Numbered from the stretch's first letter, positions 1 through 12,650 are shown. The stretch is DNA of 64,000 bases from Blastocystis sp. Blastoise (GCA_039096225.1 JBBPEB010000002.1:682001-746000), one strand, 5' to 3'. Numbers and translations are program-made. Notes: a model not told the origin generated them from the sequence alone.

Positions 1-48
1 TTGTCGTAAAAATCCTGAGTATTTTGAGTAAAAATATAAAAACATTTA

Positions 49-1544
49 CAGTCTTTTCAAAAACCTGTTTTTTTATAAAAACTCATCAATTTTTGAAAAA
101 ACCACGTTTTTTTGGTGTTATTTTTGTTTTGTTTTTAAAGAATTCAATTGATTTAACCTCTTGCGGATAAAGATATTCACATCTTACGAACAAGACAGAT
201 ATTGCCGTTCATGTTTGGCTTGGCATACAACGACTTAAAGTCCCATTCAGAATGACAAAAAAGTAGTATATGCACATTTTGGTATCTTCTGCTAGATTGA
301 ATAGGGTAGTTAAAGCTATTAATGAATCAAATGAAGTAGGAGTGAATGGTTGTCCAAAACTACTAAATAAAAAACAAATTGATCAATTTGTGTTAGTTAA
401 AAACAAAGATCTTGAAAATGAGCCACTAACAATACTTCAAGAGATCTCTGCAATGGTCAATATCATTAACAGTCATCAGCTCCCATTGGCCAAAAAAAGA
501 AGACAGTTTCGCGAGCTAGTTTTAGCAATTATATCTATAGAAACGATCTTCGATTGAAATACGCTAATATTGTCAAGAAGGTTGATCCTGAACCTACTTA
601 AAAAGAGATTCAGATGTTTTATGATAACCTAGAAAAGCTTTGAAAAATGAATTCCTACCCTCCTGAATTAATTTTTAACATGGATGAGTCGTGGTGTACA
701 TATAATGTTAAGAATAGAAAATACAAAGTAATTGTCGAAAAAGAATCATATAGATATAAAAAAAAAGAGTGAAATTGAAGATCATGTTACTGTTGTTTGC
801 TGTGTGTCAAATGCTGATGATTTTTCGATTCCCATGTTTATTGTACCTTTCAAAACATTGGATATCAAAAGTACGAAAGAATACAATTTATCAAGAATAA
901 CTATAGCAAATTCAGAATCTTGTTGGATGACAAAAAGTACATTTCTTCAATGGATTGAGAGTATTTTTATAAAATTTGTCGATGAAAACCGAAATAATGA
1001 TCACTCAAGAAGAGCTCTTCTATTACTAGATGGTCATGAAAGTCTAAATATTGTTGAAGTTTGGAAGTTATTGAAAAAGAATAATATAGATTGTATTACA
1101 TTTCTTGCATATTCAATTCAGTTTTTACAACCACTTGACCATATTATATATTCTGATTTTAAATCGAATCTACATAAGGAATTCGCCTCTGGTAGCAAAT
1201 ATGTTTTTCTTCAAAGTTGTAGAAATTCAATTATAAAATCTATGAATGTATTTTATATTGAAAAAGCCTGGGAATAGTGTGAATTTTTTGGAAAACCGTT
1301 AAATGATATCTTGAATAAGTTTCCTGTTGATAGTCCAAAAAATAAAAATGTCAAAAGATTCTCAATCTCAAACAAAATTTGTAACTAGTGACGATGGTAT
1401 AACTCAATTAGAAGATGAACAACGAAAAATAACTAAACAATAATTTATTTTTTATTTTATTTGTTCCTATTCACTTTGTTTGTTATAAAATAATATTTGA
1501 AAAATTGAAAAAACACAAGAATTGATGGGTTTTTGAAAAGACTG
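49..1544 (+). mobile_element. pogo/Tigger-like DNA transposon, decayed
   Basis: The element is bounded by a perfect 17-bp terminal inverted repeat, CAGTCTTTTCAAAAACC at 49-65 and its complement at 1528-1544. A TA precedes the left end; the right side reads TG, so the expected TA duplication is not perfect. Ends that begin CAG next to TA are usual for pogo/Tigger elements. The interior encodes a broken DDE transposase. It has inserted into a copy of the foldback terminal repeat that resumes at 1545. Confidence 0.75.
270..1277 (+). pseudogene. pogo-like (DDE_1) transposase, broken
   Basis: The remains of a DDE transposase lie in at least two open stretches, 270-557 and 732-1277, separated by in-frame stops around 555-650. 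The first resembles the N-terminal helix-turn-helix part of CENP-B/pogo transposases. The second, read with the bases just before it, keeps the family landmarks: NMDES (first Asp, near 680), a strand around 785-815, LLLLDGHES (second Asp, near 1025) and LQPLDHIIYSDFK (third Asp, near 1130). In the family these Asp residues bind the metal ions that cut and join DNA in the nucleus. The stops at about 556, 598 and 642 make it non-functional as read. It lies inside the 17-bp inverted repeats at 49 and 1544, so it is the element's own gene. Confidence 0.75.
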
Positions 1545-1697
1545 TGGCCTGTATTTCATCCAAAAGTTAATTCTCTATAAGTTTAGAGGAATTGTGTCCA
1601 CAAAAGTATAGTATATAGTAGTCAATCAAATGGTTTTCCAAAAAACTGATCAATGCGAATTTTTGTTGCCTATTTGCTTTATAATAGTAATTATTTC
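1545..1697 (-). repeat. third copy of the foldback-element terminus
   Basis: In reverse complement this stretch matches the first 140-150 bases of the left foldback arm (from 3664) and the outer end of the right arm (up to 28669). Shared features are AAATAGGCAA, the ATTTGATTG block, the CCTCTAAACTTA block and TTAACTTTTGG. The match stops at the pogo insertion (1544), so only the outermost part survives. Because it is a separate copy, the foldback terminus is a dispersed repeat and not a one-off inversion. Confidence 0.75.
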
Positions 1698-1754
1698 AAC
1701 TATTTTATATATTAAAAAGCTAAAAAAATATTTATTGATTTTAATTTTAAAAAA

Positions 1755-1828
1755 CTCTCCCAGACGGGATTGAACCGTCGACCTCCCGGTTAACAGCCGG
1801 ATGCTCTAACCAGCTGAGCTATGGAAGA
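1755..1828 (-). tRNA. tRNA-Asn (GTT)
   Basis: A complete cloverleaf can be drawn. The acceptor stem TCTTCCA pairs with TGGGAGA with one wobble. The D arm reads AGCTCAGCTGGTTAGAGC. The anticodon stem TCCGG/CCGGG encloses loop CTGTTAA, with U33 and anticodon GTT. The T arm is GACGG-TTCAATC-CCGTC, and the discriminator base is G, as expected for Asn. A run of T after the 3' end is a Pol III terminator. There is no intron. It is the clearest host gene in the left part of the window and is surrounded by mobile elements. Confidence 0.95.
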
Positions 1829-2725
1829 TTATATCCTTTGGTTAATATCATCTATACTAAACATATCTTTATATACTTCTATTCTATTTTCTTATTGATT
1901 TGTGTTTATGATAATTATATTTTCTTTTTTTATAATAATAATTATTATTATTAGTCAAATTTACAAATTATATTTCTTAAAACATTTTAAACCATGCCTT
2001 CACTCATTTTTGTGGCTGTTTCCATAATAATAGTTGATTATCAATTTCAGTCAAACTTAAACTAACTTATTCAAAAAAAATATACAATTCTACTTACATG
2101 AATAAATATGTTATCATATATTTTTTGTGATAATTACTTGTTATGAATTCCATCAAAAGACTTGGGAAGAGACTAATCTTAACTTTCTTAAAAAAAAATT
2201 GTATTTTATTATTTTTATTCTTAATTAAATAGTATTTTCTAATTATCTGATTGTATTGTGATGTTAATCATTTTCAATTTAAGTGATAGAGTGACTCTAT
2301 AATTATGTTATATATAATTCTATATATTTATATATTCTTTATTTAAGAAAGTTTTTAATTTTTCTTTTACATTTCATTATTTTTATTTATATGTTGTATG
2401 ATTATATATTTATCAAATATTTATTGTATCATTGGTGGAAGAAATCTTTGTTAAAATTAAAATATTTATTAATCTTTGAGATTTAGTAATAATACTTATA
2501 ATATATTTATATATATATATATTTCGAATTTTGTTTATATCACAGCAAGTTATACATAAATGCAGATTTTCAAATAATAATTTATAATTTCTTTTTATAT
2601 AATTATAAATATTTTATTTTATTTAGCATTATATAATAAAACCATCCATTTTATTGTGTGACTAAATAGAAGTAATATTAATAGTTTATTCTATAATAGT
2701 ATCTATTCATTCCAAATTTTAAAAT
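1829..2725. other. AT-rich intergenic region
   Basis: The stretch contains AT-rich sequence with short (TA)n and (TAAT)n runs and no open frame that looks like protein. I see no RNA gene here. Confidence 0.6.
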
Positions 2726-2733
2726 ATCATGTC

Positions 2734-2926
2734 CAGTGCCTTCCCGACTTTTTGTGACACTTGCGGTGACTTTTTTTGACAGTCACATAAAGTCGCTTTA
2801 AGTCAGGCTTAATATGACTTAATATAATAATAAATATTTTTACACTGTCAAAAATTAACAAAAGTGTCACATTTTTCTGTGACAATTGCGGCACCGCAAA
2901 AAAAAAGGGCCTTTTGGAAGTCACTG
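2734..2926 (+). mobile_element. 193-bp hAT-type MITE, same family as the 19-kb element
   Basis: The ends are CAGTGCCTTCC and GGAAGTCACTG (one mismatch as inverted repeats), flanked by a perfect 8-bp duplication ATCATGTC at 2726-2733 and 2927-2934. Ends of the form CAGTG fit the hAT rule YARNG, and 8 bp is the hAT duplication length. The first 35 or so bases and the last 50 or so are nearly identical to the two ends of the large element at 6927-25904, including the TTGTGACACTTGCGG block and the A-run followed by GGGCCTTTTGG. It is therefore an internally deleted relative that the same transposase could move. The open frame seen inside it is not a gene. Confidence 0.85.
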
Positions 2927-2934
2927 ATCATGTC

Positions 2935-3265
2935 ATTCTTTTTTTTAATTTTATTTCTCATCTTCTGTGTTTGAATCAGTATTTAATATTAATTTTTTTG
3001 TCATTTTTCTAATGAAAATAAATTAATATCTAATAATAATATATTTTTTTTAGTCAATTTTCTTATTCAATTAGTTTCTATTCCCATTTCTATTTTTTTA
3101 TGTATTTATTTTTAGATTTCATTTATTTTCATATTCTTTTTTCCATAATTGTCTTTTTATATATATTTTATATTTTTTTATGTCAAATTAATCGCATTAT
3201 TAATCATTATAAAATTAAATTTGTTATTTTTTACATTCTAAATAAATATATTTTTTATATTATTT

Positions 3266-3296
<31 letters not shown>

Positions 3297-3663
3297 TTCA
3301 TTTTTAATTCAGTTAGTTTATTTTTATAATATATATATATATATTCAATTTATTTGTCATTCTCTAATAATATCATTTTTATTTTGTTGCCTTTTATAAA
3401 TTTTTTTTTAAAGATGTTCTCTTTCTCTTCATTTAAATTTTATTTTATCCTATTTTATTTTTCACTTCATATAATCATGTTTATTATTTCTTTATTCATA
3501 GTACTATTCTATTTTAATAGAACAAATATTTTTATTATTATATAAGTTTTCGTTTTATACATCTTTTTATTTTTATTTAATAATTTAGATCTATATATAT
3601 ATACTTTTTTAAAAATTTAATACTTTATATTTAATAATTCCTTTTTATACTTCATATTATTAA
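2935..3663. other. T-rich intergenic region
   Basis: The plus strand is strongly T-rich. Open frames here translate to monotonous Phe/Ile/Tyr/Leu strings without domain features, so they are chance frames in low-complexity sequence. Confidence 0.6.
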
Positions 3664-6090
3664 ATCATTACTATTATAAAGCAAATAGGCAAAAAAATTC
3701 CCATTGGTCAGTTTTTGGAAAATGCATTTGATTGGCTACTATATACTATAGTTTGTCGCCGCAACTCCTCTAAACTTACGGGGAGTTAACTTTTGGTTGA
3801 AACACAGTTCAATACGATATAAGCTGTAGTTGTGCACCGTATATTTGGATAAGCGATATTGTTTATAATTAAAAAGTTATTAATAAAAAAACAGAAAACA
3901 TGATTTTTGAGTCGTTTTTGATTGGCTCTTTGGGGTGACCCCGATAAAAATTGTTGACCAGACAATTGGAAAATAAACATGGGGTAAACTTGATTTTTTC
4001 TCAATCCCACAATATACGTTATCCGTGTTTATTCTTTATATTTATCTATTTTTTAATACTTTTTCATATTGAACACGTGAGGCCTTAACGGTCAAATTTA
4101 GATTCTTATTTTGACATGATATTCTGATTCAGGAGGTCCAAAAACCTAGGTGTACCAATTTTGAGCTCCTGAGGACGATTTTTGAGTGATCGATATTTTC
4201 TTCGATCTTCTTATAATTGACTAATATTGTAGTATTGTAATCAATAGGTCATCAAACTACTATAGTTAAAACAGAGTCTTTAAATAACAAGTTTGAGTAT
4301 GACAATTTTGAAAAATGTGAATTAAGTAGTCTTAGAGGATAAGATTCAATATAATGACTTTTATTTAATAAACTAGAGATAATACTCTATACTATGTTAA
4401 AAGGACAGTCAAAATTATGATGGTCAAAGTGTATGACCAAATGACAAAATGTGTCTTAAAAAGTAAAAGGGTTTCCATATGTGTTCAGAATCATATATAA
4501 AGTCTATTTTATGAATAAGAACTTTAAATAAATAGTTTAAGGTTGTCAAATTCAAAAGAATGTGTAAAACATAGTCTTAAACTGTGAATAAAAAATTTAG
4601 AGATATTAATTAGTATACAGCTGTAGTAGCTCTACAACATATCAAAAGTACAAAGAAAATAATTTTTAGAGAGTGGATGTGTGAGGTGTTGTGAAAGTTA
4701 TTTAAAAATATTTTTACTTCAGTTTATGTTAAATCGTGAATTTCGTGCACTGTAGAAAAATTGAGTCAAAAAATCAACTCTAAGGGTCTTAAATTTTGAA
4801 AAATGTAAAAATGAGTGACTTAGAGGACGAGATTCAAAATAAGAGCTTTTATTCATTAAACTAGAGTGTATGAGCTATATTATGTTAAAAGGAGGGACGA
4901 AAATATGTTGATCAAAGTGTATGAGCAAATGGTAAAGTCTTCTTAAAAAGTCTAAAGTGATGACTAATTTGTTTATATTGTCATATAAAGTCTACTATGT
5001 AAATATTAGCTTTTATAAATGTGTTTAAGTCTTTCAATTAGTAAAAATATGTTTAAAGTGAGTCATAAAATGAGAGTTTTAAGAAACGAGATATTGTTCA
5101 GTATACACTAAGAGACACTCTACAACATATCAAAAATATAGCAAAAACTATTTTTAGAGACTGCATGTGTAAAGGGTTGTGAGAGTTATTGAAAAAATAT
5201 TTTTACTTCAGTTTGTGCAAAATCGTGTTTTTGGAACACTGTAGAAAAATTAACTTCAAAAATCAACTCTAAGGGTCTTAATTTTTAAAAATGTGAAAAT
5301 GTTTGACTTAGAGGACGAGATTCAAAATTCCCCCTCACTTTCATATAACTAGACCACACACTCTATATTATATCAAAAGGAGGGACGAAAATATTTTGGT
5401 CGAAGTAAATGAGCAAATGCAAAAGGTTTATAAAATGTTTTAAAGTGATGACCAATGTGTAGCTAACGTTATACTGAGTATAGTATGTAAATATTAGCTT
5501 ATAAAAATGAGTTTAAGTGTGTCAACTTTTCATAATGTGTCAAAAAGGGTCTTTAAGAAAGAGATTCAAAACATTTACTTTTATTTAATAAATAGTATGA
5601 TAAACTCTATACTATATCAAAAGACTGACGGAAACTGTTTTGATACAGTGGATCTTGAATGGGTAAAGTCTATTTAAAAGTTACTATTTTGAGTTATTTA
5701 TGTTTAAAATCATTATTTGAGACGAATATAAAAATATTAACTTTTTAAATAATGTTTTAGTTGTCAAAGTGAAAATGAATGTTGACTTTGTTATACTTAA
5801 AACTTCAAAATTCTTTTAAGAAGTATTAAAATGAGTTAAAATTATTTTATTACGTTTATTTAAATGAATTTTATGACTTAAAAATACTTCAAAGTTCTTC
5901 ACATTGTTACTCATTTCTAAAATTATTGACTTTAAAACTCAAAAAAAGCTTTAAACAGTTGTATAATTATTAATAATGTCAAAATTGATTTAGAAAATAA
6001 TTTTTTATAATGAATATAACTCAAAACGTTGTTTTTTATTTAAAATAATTTCTTCTTTATTTTTATATATTATTGAAAAAGTATAATAGA

Positions 6091-6160
6091 TTCTTATATC
6101 AGGAATTGAACCTGATTACAATCATTTATTGATTATAACTCTCCATGTAGAGTATAAGAA
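6091..6160 (-). other. tRNA-like sequence in the left foldback arm
   Basis: The sequence folds as an 8-bp acceptor stem (TTCTTATA/TATAAGAA), a D arm CTCT..AGAG with GG in the loop, a central stem and a T arm TCAGG-TTCAATT-CCTGA with a canonical T loop. The central loop reads AATAAAT on this strand and lacks U33, so it cannot be assigned an amino acid. Positions 8-9 are also short. It is more likely a tRNA-derived relic than a working tRNA. Confidence 0.4.
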
Positions 6161-6326
6161 ATAAATAATAAATGATTAATAATAAATAATAATAAATAAT
6201 AATAAATAAATAATAAATAATTAATAATAAATAAATAATTAACAATAAATAATAAACAGTAAAAAATAAACAATATATAAAAATAATGAAGGATACTAAA
6301 AAACTAAACACACATATTTTCATGCA

Positions 6327-6363
6327 GCCGCGGTCCGGGGCCGTTAGGCACTGGACCTGCGGC
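6327..6363. repeat. GC-rich hairpin, left foldback arm
   Basis: GCCGCGGTCCGG (6327-6338) pairs with CTGGACCTGCGGC (6351-6363) around a short loop, with one bulge and one mismatch. Its almost pure GC content is striking in sequence that is otherwise mostly A and T. The counterpart is at 25969-26005. Confidence 0.8.
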
Positions 6364-6373
6364 GTGACCCTAG

Positions 6374-6918
6374 TATACATATATTACAAAAATATATAAT
6401 ATTTGATTATTCAAACATAATTATTCTTTTTATTCAGCACAACTCTTTAATATAATTCATTTAATTATTTTTTTTTACTTTTCTTTAAAAACTATATTAT
6501 TTTCAAAATCATGTATCAATTTTCTAATAACTTAAATGACAAATATAATTATCATTCTCTACCTAACTTAATGTGACTAAATAAATGAAATTAAAGTTAC
6601 TATTATTAAAGAAATATTTGGCCACTCATTATGGTGTTAATTTCTATGTAACAATTTTCTTTAGTGACATAAGAATGGATCACAAAATATTCTTTTTATA
6701 TTCAACTTTCTTAATCTTTGTTCTAACTATTATTTTTTTTATATCTTATTTTTTTTACTACTCTTCTTACTATGTATCTTTTTATAACCCTTATTAACAC
6801 TTTTATATTTCTGCATATTCTTTCTTCTTTCTATTATCTTACGATGCTACTTTCTATTAATATTACTCTTCATTTTTTTTAATTCTTGTAATTCATCATC
6901 ATTTTATTTATTTTTAAT
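6374..6918. other. left part of the foldback spacer
   Basis: AT-rich sequence lies between the inner end of the left arm and the target duplication of the 19-kb insertion. It contains an open frame at 6585-6797 that is Phe/Tyr/Ile-rich and has no recognisable domain. The matching right part of the spacer is only about 50 bp (25913-25959). Confidence 0.5.
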
Positions 6919-7034
6919 AATTTTTACAGTGCCTTCCCAACTTTTTATGACACTTGCGGCAACTTTTTTGTGACACTTTTTTTCAGCCAAGCTTAATTAG
7001 ACTGAAATAGGATTATTATAACAATCAACTAAAG

Positions 7035-7701
7035 TAGAGACTTAAGAGAAACCCGTGAAAAATTCTTCACGGGTTTCTCTCAGATTACAGTCAAAATTCT
7101 TTCACGGGTTTTAAAACCCGTGAAAAGAGAAACTGTGTTTCGAATAATAGACTTCATTTATCTTTTCCAATTATTGTTTAAAACATATAGAAAAATATAA
7201 ATTATTCATTTCGCCATATATAAAACACTTGAGCAAAAAATAAATAAAAATTAGCAGTCATTTCATTGTTATCAACATTTTTGTTATAACCTTTTTTTAG
7301 TTAACATAGATAATACTGTATGTCACACATGTTTCAAATGAACAACATAAAGAAAAGTAAAAAGAAACGTTGAGATAATGCAAGTCTTGTCTCACTTACC
7401 AAATATAAAACTTAAAAACATGTAAATATTCAATTTCAGTCATTGAAATAGATATGTGTCTACTCCTCTGATATTTAATAATTGTGTTTAGTCGTAATTG
7501 TAACAATTATGCTTTGAAAATTGGTTTTTCTTATTTTATAACAATAAACAGATTCTGTATTGACATTTTGCAAATCAATAAATCAATAATTACTTTTTTA
7601 CATAGAGTTTAACAAAAAAATATAAAAATAGAAACCCGTGAACTCTTTTCACGGGTTTTAAACCCGTGAAGAATTTTTCACGGGTTTCTCTTAAGTCTCT
7701 A
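7035..7701. mobile_element. 667-bp hAT MITE nested in the 19-kb element
   Basis: The terminal inverted repeats start TAGAGACTTAAGAGAAACCC and run for about 40 bp. They are flanked by a perfect 8-bp duplication AACTAAAG (7027-7034 and 7702-7709). TAGAG fits the hAT end rule. Each end carries further inverted copies of the unit AACCCGTGAA, giving small hairpins at both termini. There is no open frame, so it depends on a transposase supplied elsewhere. Its ends differ from CAGTG, so it belongs to another hAT family than its host element. Confidence 0.9.
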
Positions 7702-7709
7702 AACTAAAG

Positions 7710-9100
7710 ACTTCAATAATTTGAAATACTATAAATGATGATGTTAGAATACTTCATAATATATAGTTCTTATATGATAATAAATATAAATTATGACTAT
7801 AATCAATTATCCATTCCATTATAATTTCAAAATACTCTTAATATTTTATTATGACTTTTATTAGCATATATTAATTTTAAGTAACATATATAGTACAAAA
7901 TCAAAAAAAAAATAAACAATAATTATGACTTTTAAAGAAACGTTGTTGTCAAAAATGTTTATAATGATTTAGAAAAGAATTCACAGTGATATTAGATGAT
8001 GTTTACTAAATTTTAAAAAATTAGGAGCAATATATGTAAGAAGAATTATTTGACAATTGTAATAATCGACATAGAACGTTCAAGTTTTCAATAAGTTAAG
8101 TAACTAGAACTAAAATACAGTTGATAATATCTTAAACAGATCAACATTTATATTTGAAAAATAAGAATGATTAATAACTGCCAGTAAACTGGGCTTATAT
8201 TTTTATAAAATAAATGAATCAAACAGAATAAGCTATATTGTATATATGCATTACAAATTTAAAATTATATGATACAATTACAAAACTGATCCTTATAAAA
8301 AGTTATTAGACAGCTTAAATGTTGTTTCAATTATAGTGTATTGTGTATATTCATGCATCTTTCAACATTTTAATATAAATAAAAATAGCAAATTGTATTA
8401 TACCATACTCTAAGAAAGTGTCAGCCTAATATTCACAATGGAATGAAGTAAAGTATATCAAGTAATGGCCATGATCATACAAATATTATAGAATTAGATT
8501 AATCCAATAATAGAATAAATAATGTTTTATTAATTCATGAAAATTATTGGTTTTTCACTTAAAATTTGTAAAAATTCGATGATTATTCTATTTGTAAATT
8601 AAATTTATTATATTTAATTAATGGCTTCAATTTGGTTATTATCAATCTTAATCTATAATTCTATTGTATGAATAACTTTTATTTTTATTGTATTATATAG
8701 AAATGCTAAAAAAAGTTAATTCATTCTACACATTTCTATACAGTTGTCTTTATATAGATTATATACTGGCTCTTCAGTTAAGCATGTGTTCAACCCTTAC
8801 AATTCTAATATGAAAACAAATTCTTAGACATACGTATGTGCAATTGAAAGAAGATGTTGTCGTTGTTGATCATGTATTTCTTATGTTATTATTATTACTT
8901 TATATAGTAAACAAAATAGTTATGATTTCATGTATAATCCATCATTAGAAAAGACATTCGTTCTTTTCTTCTTTATAAATAAAATGGTCATTCATTTTTA
9001 ATATTTTTCAAGGTATTTTTAATTGAATCAATCATTTATATATATTATTAGACTATACAGCGGTGGATTCATGATAGTTACTAATTCTGATAAAGGTATA
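7710..9100. other. AT-rich non-coding interior of the 19-kb element
   Basis: No open frame, RNA gene or repeat that I can support. Around 8600-9060 the sequence is simple AT-rich DNA. Confidence 0.5.
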
Positions 9101-12100
9101 TACGTGTTAATTATTCGATTATGTTACATATCTTATTACTTTTATTAATAATTATTTTTGGTTTATTAAAATATTTATTTCTTTTGAGTCACATATTTAA
9201 TAATTCATTTATTATAATTAAATAATAGTTGATCTTTTCTTTCACCTTATAATTACTCTATAGGTTAAAATTTGTTAGTCTATTACTACATCATTTCAAA
9301 CTCTCTTAAATCCATAGTTACTCATACTTCTTGTTCTATATACCGTTTGGTCTATCTTGAACAGTCCTATTTTCATTTTTTAATAATTTATTCCCTTCAT
9401 TGTGTTTCATTTATTCTTAAATCACTATTATTAACAATTATCATCATTAGTTAAAATTTCATTAATAATTATTTTTAGCCTACTTTCTCTTCTAATTACA
9501 AACTGATTACTGTTATATATCAGCTTTTCATCTTCAATTGTGTCATCATTATTATACCTTATTTCATTTTGATTAAACTTGGTTCTTCTTCTTAATAATA
9601 TGTATTCTTTTAGAGTAACAACGACATTAGCAGTCTTTCCTATAATTGATTTCATTATCTTTTTAGCCCTATTATTATTTTTGTATACATAACATCTTCC
9701 TTGACTGCATAAGTATTATGTTACACTTCAATAACCATGCAAAATGTTTTCCTATATTTAAGCTAATTTTCTCTATTTATTGATAATATTTTAATAATTC
9801 AATATATTTATTATTTCCAGAATTATTAGTGATAATTGTCAATATACATCCTCTTTCATTAAAGTATCCTCAGTTCTGATGACTTCATTATTAACTCCTT
9901 CTTTCTTATCATCAAATATCTTAATACATATTGAATTTCACATTTTTTAATAATTGAGTTTGGATTTCTCTACAAATGTTTGATCATTCCTGTATTTTAT
10001 TTTCATTTCATTTCCATATCATTAGGGTTTTCATTATATACATCTTCCTAGTTTTTATATATATTTTTTGAATGACTTTTATTACTATTCTTGAACACAA
10101 TTACTTTTCCATTCTCATTTCTCTTTATATATATTAATATTAAAAAATTTCTTCGATATATCTTCCTTTGTGTTCTTCTTTAATAACGAGCTTATATATA
10201 CATTTACTCCTTTTATATGTTTCTATTCTTCTTATTCCAATTAGTTTTAATCTTATTTCATAATATATCTTAATTATATCCTTCGTATGATTCGTAGCTA
10301 TTATTACATATCTGATATGCAGTTCTCTTTATATTAATAGACTATTTTTTGGCAAAAACCTCTTTTATCAATTGTTTTCATTTTATTTAACATTTATTTC
10401 TATTTCAATTATAAAAGAAGTCTTCTATTCGTGATTTCATTTATTCTTTTCATTATAATAATAGTAGTATACACTAATTATTGATTTCTTATTGAGCTAC
10501 CAATGATTTTGTCATTATTTTAATTTATGCTAATATTATCAAAACACAAGTTTTCTTTTTCTAGTTTTTTCACTTTATATTTCGTCATTTGTTTATTTTT
10601 ATGATTTTTTTCAACTCTATCACAAGTTTTTATTCATTTAAAGCATTTCCTTTATCACTTTCTCTTATTATCAACCTCTCTTTCGTATAAATATAAGTGC
10701 CTACATATATAATATATGCTTTTAAGCTTCAACTATTATCTATTGCTATTCATCTTCTTTATCCTATTTTATTCACACAATTCGCTGTGTTTATACATAC
10801 TCATTTGAGTGCTTTATACAATTAAAACTTTATGTTTTTATTTAGCTATATAGGATTCTTAGATCAAAATTATTTCATTATTATCCTTATTTTAATGTCC
10901 TAGTTTGATTTCCATAATACTTATTATAATGATGTGAATTTATTAATTTGAAGATAGTATTAAATTTTTTATTTTTAGTTAATGATTTCTATTCTTCATC
11001 TTCTTATCAGTGTTCTGTCTCTACTATTCCTTTATTGACTAACTAATTTGAAATCTTCTTATGTGCCTTATACCATTATTAATCCATTCTTAACTTATGT
11101 CTTGTCGTTTTTATTATGTAAATATTATATTCTATTATTGGTTATATTTCTTCTACACTACGTTTTAGTTTCCCTTCTTTTCTTATTTAATTTTATGATT
11201 TTCATCAGTCACTACTATTTTACCTTCTCTCATTATTTGTTTCTATTTCAATATAAGTTATTTACATAAATGTACATTTATGTTAAAAATTTTATTTTAA
11301 AGGATATATAACTCCAACATCATCTTCCTTTAACATTAATTATGTAGTATCTAACTACTAATTTGCTTAGCATATTCATTTTGTATATCATCAAGATTTT
11401 AGTATTTCTTTTCTTGTTTACTGTCTTAACAAACATTTATTATTATTTCACAAATTATATATCACTCTTGATGGTTATTATTATTAATGCTTTTTTTTAT
11501 TTCATCTTATTTATTGGTATTTATTGTATTTACTAACCTGAGTTTTTGATACATTATTGCTATTATCATTTAATTACTGAATTATCTTAAATGAATTCAA
11601 TGCTTCTTATTATTTATTGTGATTATCGTCTTCATTCTTTCTTTAAATTAGTCTTCTTAGTTATACCTTATACATATAGAAATATTTTTTTAATGAATCA
11701 TATTGTTTAATGTTCGCTTACATTATTTTCATTGTTTATTTATTGACAATATTATTTCACTTTAAAAGAAATATATGATTTTTGTTTCTCGCTCTAATTT
11801 AATTATTATTAATTTATTCTCATTATCCTATTTTGGATTTATTTACTTATTTTAATTTAATTGAATTATCTTTTACTTATCATCACCTTGGTATATCATT
11901 TTAAGAATTAATATTACTATAATTTATAATTAGCATTTTTAAATATTTCTTTAAAACCTATTATTTGATTTGATGATAAAGTATTCTCTTTGCCACTCTG
12001 AAATCTCTCTTCTCTTTTATTTTCTAATTGTCGAATTAAAATAAATTGTATTCTTTTATATAATCATTTAAATATAATGTCTCGCTATACCTTAATATGT

Positions 12101-12650
12101 TGATAATAGTTAATTTAGCTAGTTATTAATCTTAGATACTATCATAAAGAGAATATGATTCACATAATCAAACGATTGATCATTCTTCAATTATCCTTTT
12201 TCGTATATATTTACGTTCCTTCACATTAATCATTAAATATATTCAACATTATTTCCTCTTTATTATAAGCAAACCTTTTTCATGGTATTGATGGACATTA
12301 GTTCTAAAGATACTAATAACAGAAGAAGAGTTATTATTTATAATATAATACACTATTATTATTTTATCATAAATATTTTCAATGATTTATATGGTTTCGG
12401 TTATGGAAATAAATTAGTTTGTAATATAATGGAAATTAATTCCTTTAACCACCGTTAATAATAGATTATTTCATGTCTATATTGTTGTGTATTCAAAAAT
12501 ATAATATATCTCTGCAAAATAGAATTATTATAATCATATTGATGTTTAGTAAGAATAGAGTTAAGGATATATATAAATATAGATATGTATAATCAGAGTA
12601 CGTTAAAAGAATTTAAACAAGAAGAATATATATAATAATATATAATTGAT
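9100..12650 (-). pseudogene. decayed coding region, identity unknown
   Basis: Over some 3.5 kb the plus strand is pyrimidine-rich (many TTCTTCT and TTATTCTT runs), the composition seen in real minus-strand genes of this window. Reading the minus strand gives short runs that look like protein, for example 9655-9431 (74 residues, rich in charged residues and without low complexity) and around 12060-11950. They are broken every 20-70 codons by stops in all frames. I recognise no family. It may be an old gene of the transposon or captured DNA that has decayed beyond recognition. Confidence 0.35.

Larger units (their letters stand above)
3664..6373 (+). repeat. left arm (about 2.7 kb) of a foldback element
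   Basis: In reverse complement this segment matches 25960-28669 over its whole length. Shared landmarks, in order, are AAATAGGCAAAAAAATTCCC at the outer end, the block around TACGGGGAGTTAA, the TTTTTATTAATAA stretch, the CTCCTGAGGACGATTTTTGAG block (near 4165), several blocks around AGAGGACGAGATTC, and at the inner end a tRNA-like sequence and a GC-rich hairpin. There are scattered substitutions and small indels, so the duplication is not brand new. Within the arm there are internal direct repeats of roughly 500 bp (for example the recurring TAAAAATATTTTTACTTCAG near 4710 and 5200). No protein gene is visible. Confidence 0.9.

Noticed and set aside
2727-2924. 65-residue minus-strand frame
   Set aside because: It coincides with the hAT MITE from end to end and is a by-product of its inverted repeats.
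6091-6160. Functional tRNA with anticodon UAA or UUA
   Set aside because: U33 is missing in one copy, base 37 is T in the other, and bases 8-9 are short. Reported only as tRNA-like.
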